Below, one piece after another: positions 28,683 to 34,161 of a stretch of DNA of 34,161 bases (its first letter is position 1; each line of letters starts with the position of its first letter). The DNA is from a virus. The translations under genes were made by a program, and so were the position numbers. The DNA is taken from positions 1 through 34,161 of IMG/VR virus record IMGVR_UViG_3300049003_000004; one strand, 5' to 3'. The notes under the pieces were generated by a model. The model had not been told where the DNA came from. It searched no databases and saw only the letters and a list, made by a program, of their open reading frames with translations.

Positions 28683-30961
28683 TACGCGATCACCGCCTTC
28701 ATCTGCCGTAGTAGGTTCGCAGTCTGCCGGTCGCGTTGCCGGTCCGTAAGATCGGCCGCACGCTGCGGATCGGCGACGCCGTTGATATTGATATTCGTCG
28801 GCGCATTGACCTGCACGTCACGCGACTGATCAGACGTGTTGTAGCTCACCGGTGACGGCACGAGTGCGGGCGCTGCCAAACTGGCCGACGGTCCATTCGC
28901 AGCACTTGCCAGCTTGGCAATGCTCGCCGCTGCCGCAACATGACCTGCCGTCGCAGATTTCGGCGGCACGATATACTGATCACTGACGATCTTCGCTGCC
29001 TCAGTCGCGCTGATCTGACCGGACTTCAGCTGCGCCAGCACCTGCGGATATTTGTTGCGCAATTCCTCAACGAGAAAACCCATGTTCGCTTGGTCCGAAG
29101 CGGGATCGAGCCCATGTGCGCGTGCCCAGTTCTCGAATGCCACACGGCGCGGACCTGTCCATTGCGCCCAACCAAAGCCGCCACGACTGCCGGGCACAAC
29201 AGGATTGCGCTCGTTGATACCGGCAATGCCGGACTCCGCGTTGAGGTTACTGACCAGACCAGATGCAGCCTCTACGGGGATGCCCAGCTCCTTGACCAAC
29301 CTGTCGCGTATATCCGCCTTGCGTTCATCAGTTGCACCGCCACCGCTACCGCCCAGCCATCCCGGCCGATCGCGCCACATCTGCTTGGCCTTGCCGAGCA
29401 GTGACGGCTCCTCTTGCTGTTGCTGCGCGCCTTCAGCAGCAGCAGGAATGCCGAGCACGCCGCGTAGCCAACCAGGGATCAGGTCCTCTGCGTTTACGCC
29501 CGTCGAGAAAGTCACCAAATCCTTCAACGCTTTCAAGTTGTCGATAAGCGGAATGATCGCATTCTCGTTGAAGTATTTTAGCGCCTCCGTTATCCGCTCG
29601 ATAGGCGGCCCCCACACGTTCCAATCAATGAAGCCCTTGATGCCGACTTCCTGCCATTTCTGGAATATCGCAACCAAAGCCTTGATGCAGTCGTTTGCCT
29701 TCGTAATCGGTGGCCCCCACAGGTCCCAGTCTATAGGACCCTTGGAAATGCCTGTCTCCTTCCATTGCTGATAGCTGGCAATCAGCCCGTCAACGTAGGT
29801 TTTCTGCTCCGCCAGCTTTTCGGCAACCGTGCCGAGCACGCCGTCGTAGGCTTTATAGGCCGTGGTAAGAGGGTCGATCACGTTCTCTTTGATGAACGTC
29901 AACCCGCTTTTCAGGTTCTCGATCTGCGGTCCCCAGACCGTCCAGTCCACCAGACCACTGGAGACGCCGGTTGCTTTCCACTCGTTGTAGCCGCGAACGA
30001 GGTCAACGATCGCTGTCGCGATGCTGGCAAGCAAGATCGGTAGACCGATAATCGGCAGCGCACTCAGCGCCCGCAGCACCAATATGACGCCGATGGTTTC
30101 AACGGTTGTCTTGCCGGCCGGCGACAGCGCATCCCACCAATGCTTCAATGTCTCGATGAAGGATTTGACAACGCCTTCAGCGTCGGACACCCATTGCTTG
30201 ATTTTCGGGATATTCTCGTCGAACCATTTGGTAGCGGCTCGCATAGCCTCATTGAAGGCTGGCCCCCACCGCGTCTGCAGGTATTCGAGGAATGTGTTGA
30301 ATTGATCGTGCAGCTGCTTGATCAGCCGGTCAGATTCCTCCGCCATCTGGCCGGCTTCTGGTCCGATGCCAAATGCGTTGCGCCGACCCATGGACCGCTG
30401 AAACGCAGGGTCCATCAGCGGGTTGGTCAATTGCAGGATGTCCGCCCGCGTTAGGTGAATGATCTCACCCTCTGCAAAGGCTTGCGCCTGCCGACCAGTG
30501 CGTATCAGCTCGGCGAAGTGCTGCGAGAGCAGCCGCATCGCCTCGACCGGATCGGTGCCGGGCTTGATACCGAATGTGCCGAATATCGTGCCTGGACGGT
30601 GCGCCTCCACGTCCATCATGCCCTCAAGCATGCCACGTGCACGTTCGGCCGTGCCGCCAACCTGCCTGATGGCTTCCTCAAACGACTTCAATCTAGGTGT
30701 CGTTGTGCCGATACGATCAGCGGCGTAGGCAGCGCCTGCAATGTTCTCGCTGATCTTGGCCATCGCCGCAGCCAGACCGATGGCCGTGCCGGTCGCAGCA
30801 GTTGCCATTTCGGCAAACTTGCTGATCATGCCGGTCAACGTCTTACCGAGCGCCTCGACGCGCTGATGCGAGTCCTTCAACGCATCGGTAAAGCGATTCT
30901 GCTGAGCAGGATCGACTTTGAAGCCGAGCGCAACAAGGAACTCTTTGATCGTCGTCGCCAT
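28682..30961 (-). CDS. Tape measure protein with tail-tip lysozyme domain
   Basis: 759 residues. The N-terminal ~280 residues are long helices ('VDPAQQNRFTDALKDSHQRVEALGKTLTG'), followed by a hydrophobic part at about 285-325. A section at about 325-470 carries three 'DW..WGPPI' motifs each preceded by 'W[KQ]ETGI.KG'-like sequence. The C-terminal domain (about 544-690) is a phage tail lysozyme: 'IRDRLVKELGIPVEAASGLVSNLNAESG' with putative catalytic Glu576 and 'FGWAQWTGPRR'. It sets tail length, is ejected, and locally opens peptidoglycan. Length is moderate for a myophage. The start overlaps the previous stop (TAATG). Confidence 0.9.
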   Translation of the reverse strand: MATTIKEFLVALGFKVDPAQQNRFTDALKDSHQRVEALGKTLTGMISKFAEMATAATGTAIGLAAAMAKISENIAGAAYAADRIGTTTPRLKSFEEAIRQVGGTAERARGMLEGMMDVEAHRPGTIFGTFGIKPGTDPVEAMRLLSQHFAELIRTGRQAQAFAEGEIIHLTRADILQLTNPLMDPAFQRSMGRRNAFGIGPEAGQMAEESDRLIKQLHDQFNTFLEYLQTRWGPAFNEAMRAATKWFDENIPKIKQWVSDAEGVVKSFIETLKHWWDALSPAGKTTVETIGVILVLRALSALPIIGLPILLASIATAIVDLVRGYNEWKATGVSSGLVDWTVWGPQIENLKSGLTFIKENVIDPLTTAYKAYDGVLGTVAEKLAEQKTYVDGLIASYQQWKETGISKGPIDWDLWGPPITKANDCIKALVAIFQKWQEVGIKGFIDWNVWGPPIERITEALKYFNENAIIPLIDNLKALKDLVTFSTGVNAEDLIPGWLRGVLGIPAAAEGAQQQQEEPSLLGKAKQMWRDRPGWLGGSGGGATDERKADIRDRLVKELGIPVEAASGLVSNLNAESGIAGINERNPVVPGSRGGFGWAQWTGPRRVAFENWARAHGLDPASDQANMGFLVEELRNKYPQVLAQLKSGQISATEAAKIVSDQYIVPPKSATAGHVAAAASIAKLASAANGPSASLAAPALVPSPVSYNTSDQSRDVQVNAPTNININGVADPQRAADLTDRQRDRQTANLLRQMKAVIA

Positions 30962-31131
30962 TACTGCTCTTTCAGCGCCTCTTGCAGACGGAACTCGTTT
31001 TCCGTATCAACGTCGAGGCAATCGTTCATCTCGGCAATGTCGGCAAGATCGACAGTTCCGTCCAGCAGGCTTTCGTAGCGGCACATGCCCTGCTTGACGG
31101 GGCGCATCAACCAATCAGCCTCTGTTGCCAT
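30961..31131 (-). CDS. Tail chaperone partner (T-like), DUF6889-like
   Basis: 56 residues if started at ATG 31131. 'EADWLMRPVKQGMCRYESLLDGTVDLADIAEMNDCLDVDTENEF' (in blocks) resembles the small proteins found between tail chaperone and tape measure. The ATG lacks a convincing ribosome binding site. In the -1 frame relative to the chaperone gene the reading frame stays open upstream for about 150 bases and encodes plausible sequence ('TWEQSSYYR', 'SKRPLAFVR'). It is therefore likely expressed as a frameshift fusion like lambda gpGT. The stop overlaps the tape measure start (TAATG). Confidence 0.75.
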   Translation of the reverse strand: MATEADWLMRPVKQGMCRYESLLDGTVDLADIAEMNDCLDVDTENEFRLQEALKEQ

Positions 31132-31142
31132 CCGCACGAATG

Positions 31143-31652
31143 CTAGTGGACGCTTTGACCTGTAGTAGCTGCTCTGTTCCCAGGTGCGGGCTGGGCGGGC
31201 ATAAAAGACCCGAGGTTGTCCTGCAGCACAGTCATGGTCAACTGCATCATCGCTGGCATGGAAATATCGGTGAACTGTAGTTGATCAGCTGCTTTGTTCC
31301 ATACCCCGATCCAGTGACCGCTTTGCTCGCGCGACACAACGGACATGCATACGCGAATGACGTAATCGCACTCTTCATCCGAAAGTTCGGAAAGCGACTG
31401 TGCCACGGCCTCGAATATCGGCAGCGCCAAGAACGCTTCCCGAGCTGCCGCAGCTTGTTGGTCCTCCGCGTCCTGTTCCGCTGTTCCTTTTTGTTGGACC
31501 GGTGCCTGCTGCGGCGTCAGCATGCCCTGCGACATAGCCACGCCCATTTTGGTGATCAACGGCGCCAGACGCCGGGCAACGTGAAACTGCTGCTTGGCGC
31601 TCAGTTGCCCGGTGCGGTAGTTGTTGCCGTCGATCGTTACATCAGTTGTCAT
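31143..31652 (-). CDS. Tail assembly chaperone (G-like)
   Basis: 169 residues. 'YRTGQLSAKQQFHVARRLAPLI' near the N-terminus, a Gln-rich linker at about 45-70 and 'LSELSDEECDYVIRVCMSVV' with 'LQFTDISMPAMMQLTMTVLQDNLGSF' match the phage tail assembly chaperone pattern, placed as expected between tube and tape measure genes. Such proteins coat the tape measure during tail assembly. GAGGGATGA precedes ATG 31652. A run TCT TTT ATG near residue 150 may be a -1 slip site into the next reading frame. Confidence 0.82.
   Translation of the reverse strand: MTTDVTIDGNNYRTGQLSAKQQFHVARRLAPLITKMGVAMSQGMLTPQQAPVQQKGTAEQDAEDQQAAAAREAFLALPIFEAVAQSLSELSDEECDYVIRVCMSVVSREQSGHWIGVWNKAADQLQFTDISMPAMMQLTMTVLQDNLGSFMPAQPAPGNRAATTGQSVH
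31203..31206 (-). promoter_or_regulatory. Candidate -1 frameshift slip site
   Basis: On the minus strand TCT TTT ATG lets a Phe tRNA on TTT re-pair with TTT one base back. The -1 frame is open from about 31285 to the end of the T-like gene. This site is the best homopolymer in the window of overlap, but it is not a full X-XXY-YYZ heptamer, so the exact site is uncertain. Confidence 0.4.
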
Positions 31653-31662
31653 TCATCCCTCG

Positions 31663-32106
31663 TTAGTTGTAACTCCCCAACGCACGGTCGATCAGACCGG
31701 CATTGAAGCCCCATTCCTGCGTGCCGCCGTCCTTCGCGTAGGTCAACGTCGGCGAACGGCGGAATGCGACCGACCGACACGAGGTCACGTCACCGGACGC
31801 AACCTGCGTGATGACCAGCACATTCTGCCCCCACACCGCCGAACTCAGCTGTTGAAAGTCATACATCAGCTGCAAGAGCTGATTGGACGGTGAAGTCTTC
31901 AGCAGTCTGATTGTCACGGTGCCCTGCTTGCCGGCATGCAGACTGTGCATCGGCGTGCCGTCGGCACCGATCGTCATGGTATCCTTGTCCTCTGCCTGCT
32001 CGATCGTAATGCCTTCCTCGGCAGCACCCGAACCGTTGCCGAGCGAGACGACACCGCCCGGACCGACCAGCGTCGCGTTCACGTCAACAAAGCTGTATGC
32101 AACCAC
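31663..32106 (-). CDS. Tail tube protein, DUF3277 type
   Basis: 147 residues starting at GTG 32106, close after AGGAGG (4-base spacing). 'YSFVDVNATLVGPGGVVSLGNGSGAAEEGITIEQAEDKDTMTIGADG' (in blocks), then 'MHSLHAGKQGTVTIRLLKTSPSNQLLQLMYDFQ', is the typical DUF3277 sequence of tube proteins in KPP10-like and other short-baseplate myophages. It polymerises as hexamers into the inner tail tube. Follows sheath and one small gene, precedes the chaperone. Confidence 0.92.
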   Translation of the reverse strand: MVAYSFVDVNATLVGPGGVVSLGNGSGAAEEGITIEQAEDKDTMTIGADGTPMHSLHAGKQGTVTIRLLKTSPSNQLLQLMYDFQQLSSAVWGQNVLVITQVASGDVTSCRSVAFRRSPTLTYAKDGGTQEWGFNAGLIDRALGSYN

Positions 32107-32146
32107 CCTTTCCTCCTAATCCAACTGGCGTGACAGAGCTACGCAA

Positions 32147-32422
32147 TTACGGTTGCTGCTGCAGCTCAAACTTGATGTCGTTGAGCGCGTCGTTGACGAG
32201 GTCCTTCACATGATCGAGAATCGTCTCGTCGGGGTGCGCCTTGTAGTCGTTGTATGCCTTCTGCAGTTCCGACGCGATGTTGTTCGCGATCTGCGGTATC
32301 TTGGCGTTGATGTTCGGCACGATCGCGATCGACGCTGCCGCCATCTGTGTCAGATGCAGGACCATCGTGACGATGCGATCGGTTTCCGGCGACGGCTGCG
32401 GTGCTGGATTGGTTGTGCTCAT
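32147..32422 (-). CDS. Small helical protein between sheath and tube genes
   Basis: 91 residues from ATG 32422, chosen because AGGGA lies seven bases upstream. An ATG at 32524 overlaps the sheath stop as ATGA and would add 34 residues, but it has no ribosome binding site. 'IVTMVLHLTQMAAASIAIVPNINAKIPQIANNIASELQKAYNDY' (in part) and 'LDHVKDLVNDALNDIKFELQQQ' are amphipathic helices. I recognise no family. The position suggests a minor tail or assembly protein. Confidence 0.65.
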   Translation of the reverse strand: MSTTNPAPQPSPETDRIVTMVLHLTQMAAASIAIVPNINAKIPQIANNIASELQKAYNDYKAHPDETILDHVKDLVNDALNDIKFELQQQP

Positions 32423-32520
32423 GGGATTTCCCTTTCGGTTCATAGGAAGCGGATCGCTGGGCCGTTCGCGGACCTGCGATATTTGAGGGTTTACGCCGCC
32501 CTTGTCGGAGTGGACGGTAC

Positions 32521-34017
32521 TCATCGGTTGACGTTGATGACGACGTTCGCATCATGCACAGCACCAGCGAGTTTCGCCGCGATTTGCATTGTTGTCGCCT
32601 TGCGTGCTTCACGATCGGACTGGCTCTGTGTCGCCACTGGCGGCATGAACACGTAGTAACCCTTCGCCAGCGCTTGGTTCTGCTTGAGCAAGCCGAACTC
32701 CAGCGAAGAGGTCCAGATGCCCGGTGCCACCAGACCATTGTTGACAGCACGGTCCATCGACTGTTCGGCTGTCGTGGCAAGCTGGTGCATGCCGGGATCG
32801 GTCTGCGGTATCTTGGTCGGCGACGTGAAGAGCAGATTGAAGATGTCAGTCTGCACTTGGTTCTGCAGCCAGTCGGTGCCCTGACGCTCATCGAAGAAAA
32901 TGCCAGACGCCATCTTGGCTTGCTGAATGATCGCCCGGTCATTCATGTAGTTGACGAACACATTGCCGTTCTTGGCATCGATCGCGGCAGCCTGCGTCTC
33001 GGTCAACGACTCAGCCGTCACACCCGGCTCCTGCTTGAACTTGAGTGTGATCACCGAGTTGTTCGCGCTGAAGTCTGTCGTGAAGGCGCGGCCGAACATG
33101 GACGCAACCGCATAAGGCGATGAACTGCTGTATTGCCAGAATGTCCGGCTGTAATTGGCCGCTTTGAGCAGGTAGCCGAGATCGGTGGTAGAGGTCGGAT
33201 CGATTGCCAGCGGGTCCTGCACCGTGATCCCGTAGATATGCGTCGGCGAGGCACCTTCGATATAGGCTGCAACCGCTTGACGCTGGACATCAGTCGGCGG
33301 CGTGGCGGCAGCGAACATGATCCCGTAGATATCAGCGTTGAGCGGGCTGATCGCCTGGACCGCCGCAACGGGCGTTTCCGAAGGCACGCCGGCAATCGGC
33401 GCCGATGCGCCTGATGTCTGTGTCAACGCAAGATCGGTTGCCAACGGTGCGCCGGTCCCAGGATCGGTGGCGTAGCTGACACTGGAAGTTCCGCCACTGG
33501 TATGCGACGTGACCTCAAACCGCCCGAGCGTGCCATCCCAAACCGTGGTTGCTGACGGCAGTGCAGTATTGATGATCGTGGCTGCGCCGTTAAGATTGAG
33601 GATGCCGGAAAAATTCAGGTTGGTCAGCACATGCGGCGTGCCGTCCACCGAGATCGTCATGCCGCCGGTTGTGATCCCCTGCAGCGTCGTCAGCAACGCC
33701 GCTTGCTGCGCCGAATTGAGCACGGCGCCGTTGAGCTGCCCCGCTGTCGCAGTGCGCGCCCAGCGCCCGATGTAGAGGATTGACGGTTGCGGGCTCTGCG
33801 AGAAAAACAGATCGGCGGCCAGATACTCCGGCGCCGTTGTACCGAAGTCAGCCGCAACACCGTCGAGCGTCGTATACTGACGGATGCGCGACGCGATATC
33901 GATGACAGAAGAATCGCCGATGATGCAGAGCGCACCGAAGTTTCGCGTAGGCGCTGCGATCGGCTGCAGGTTGATTGAAACCTGCACAACATCAGAGACA
34001 GATAGACCGATAGGCAT
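32521..34017 (-). CDS. Tail sheath protein, DUF3383 type
   Basis: 498 residues. 'FGALCIIGDSSVID', 'RIRQYTTLDGVAADFGTTAPEYLAADLFFSQSPQPSILYIGRWA' (in blocks), 'FQV..TYD'-like middle part and the C-terminal 'NGNVFVNYMNDRAIIQQAKMASGIFFDERQGTDWLQNQVQTDIFNLLF' region followed by 'GYYVFMPPVATQSQSDREARKA' fit DUF3383 sheath proteins of small contractile phages. It contracts around the tube at infection. Good GAGGAG precedes ATG 34017. It is the first gene of the minus-strand operon in this window. Confidence 0.93.
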   Translation of the reverse strand: MPIGLSVSDVVQVSINLQPIAAPTRNFGALCIIGDSSVIDIASRIRQYTTLDGVAADFGTTAPEYLAADLFFSQSPQPSILYIGRWARTATAGQLNGAVLNSAQQAALLTTLQGITTGGMTISVDGTPHVLTNLNFSGILNLNGAATIINTALPSATTVWDGTLGRFEVTSHTSGGTSSVSYATDPGTGAPLATDLALTQTSGASAPIAGVPSETPVAAVQAISPLNADIYGIMFAAATPPTDVQRQAVAAYIEGASPTHIYGITVQDPLAIDPTSTTDLGYLLKAANYSRTFWQYSSSSPYAVASMFGRAFTTDFSANNSVITLKFKQEPGVTAESLTETQAAAIDAKNGNVFVNYMNDRAIIQQAKMASGIFFDERQGTDWLQNQVQTDIFNLLFTSPTKIPQTDPGMHQLATTAEQSMDRAVNNGLVAPGIWTSSLEFGLLKQNQALAKGYYVFMPPVATQSQSDREARKATTMQIAAKLAGAVHDANVVINVNR

Positions 34018-34045
34018 TTGCAGTTACTCCTCGTTGAACAGGCAA

Positions 34046-34062
34046 TTTCGTATATAACAAGT
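34046..34062 (+). promoter_or_regulatory. A+T-rich promoter-like motif, copy 3
   Basis: TTTCGTATATAACAAGT matches copies 1 and 2 (first ten bases identical but for one T/C). It lies 29 bases upstream of the sheath ATG, but its shared orientation is plus, pointing right into the repeat spacer toward sequence outside the window. On the minus strand the same bases offer TTATAT as a possible -10 for the sheath operon. Confidence 0.4.
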
Positions 34063-34161
34063 GGCAAGACCCGGCTCGGCGCGCTTGGCCGGTCTAGGAC
34101 GGGCAGCACACGTCAAGGTGCGGCGGGCTTGGCAAGGCAAGTCTGGGCTTGGCACGGCTAA
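34063..34161. repeat. Degenerate 5-bp periodic repeat, right edge
   Basis: The last 99 bases have the same GGCAN/GCTNG pentamer texture as 1917-2919, with GGCAAGGC and two cttggca words near 34124-34156. No coding sequence is seen. The stretch continues beyond the window, so its extent is unknown. It is the only other gene-free region in the window. Confidence 0.6.

Noticed and set aside
1-34161. tRNA genes, rRNA genes, insertion sequences and an integrase
   Set aside because: None could be found by reading; no transposase or recombinase motifs and no cloverleaf candidate.

Overview
The window is the late tail-and-lysis half of a contractile-tailed (myovirus-type) phage or prophage. The DNA is G+C-rich. 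The structural proteins resemble families I associate with phages of Alphaproteobacteria, including an RCAP_Rcc01079-type spike base protein, a Gp138-type spike and the DUF3383/DUF3277 sheath and tube pair. A rhizobial or similar alphaproteobacterial host is an inference, not proven. No terminase, portal, capsid, integrase, tRNA or CRISPR is visible, so a tailocin cannot be excluded from this window alone.

Layout. (1) 1-1857: three overlapping plus-strand genes of unknown function, ending in a GC-rich hairpin terminator. (2) About 1917-2919: roughly 1 kb without genes, built of a degenerate 5-bp periodic repeat (GGCAN-like). The same texture reappears at 34063-34161, in the other gene-free stretch. 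(3) 34017 down to 2920: one long minus-strand late operon. In transcription order it holds sheath, small protein, tube, tail chaperone with a probable -1 frameshift partner, tape measure with tail-tip lysozyme, hub, Dit-like protein, plug, Gp138 spike, small membrane protein, wedge protein, two very large glycan-active proteins, baseplate J, a DUF2612 protein embedded in adhesin-like modules, fibre, accessory proteins, CBM lipoprotein, fibre adaptor, GT9-like glycosyltransferase, a small fibre protein, a 1448-residue repeat fibre, M15 endolysin, holin, a putative lipoprotein, a papain-like peptidase and the spike base protein. Nearly all junctions are ATGA, TGATG or TAATG overlaps, which implies translational coupling.

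Two plus-strand genes sit inside this minus operon: an HNH endonuclease (5130-5645) between endolysin and holin, and a cysteine-rich lipoprotein moron (26390-27040). The stop codon of each interlocks with that of the convergent minus-strand gene. A 17-bp A+T-rich motif, TTTYGTATATWWMRRRT, precedes the first plus-strand gene and the moron, and recurs in plus orientation at 34046-34062. It is a candidate phage-specific promoter.

Biology. The distal tail carries an unusual load of carbohydrate chemistry: two clan GH-A-like glycosidase domains, one GH16 with intact catalytic residues, one GH16-like domain that has lost them, many FN3 and SPRY-like domains, a CBM60-like lipoprotein and a glycosyltransferase. 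This suggests attack through a thick host polysaccharide. The most striking point is an FN3 domain split by a single in-frame TAA between the wedge protein and the FN3-GH16 protein. Either readthrough or reinitiation there would decide whether the glycanase is covalently joined to the baseplate.
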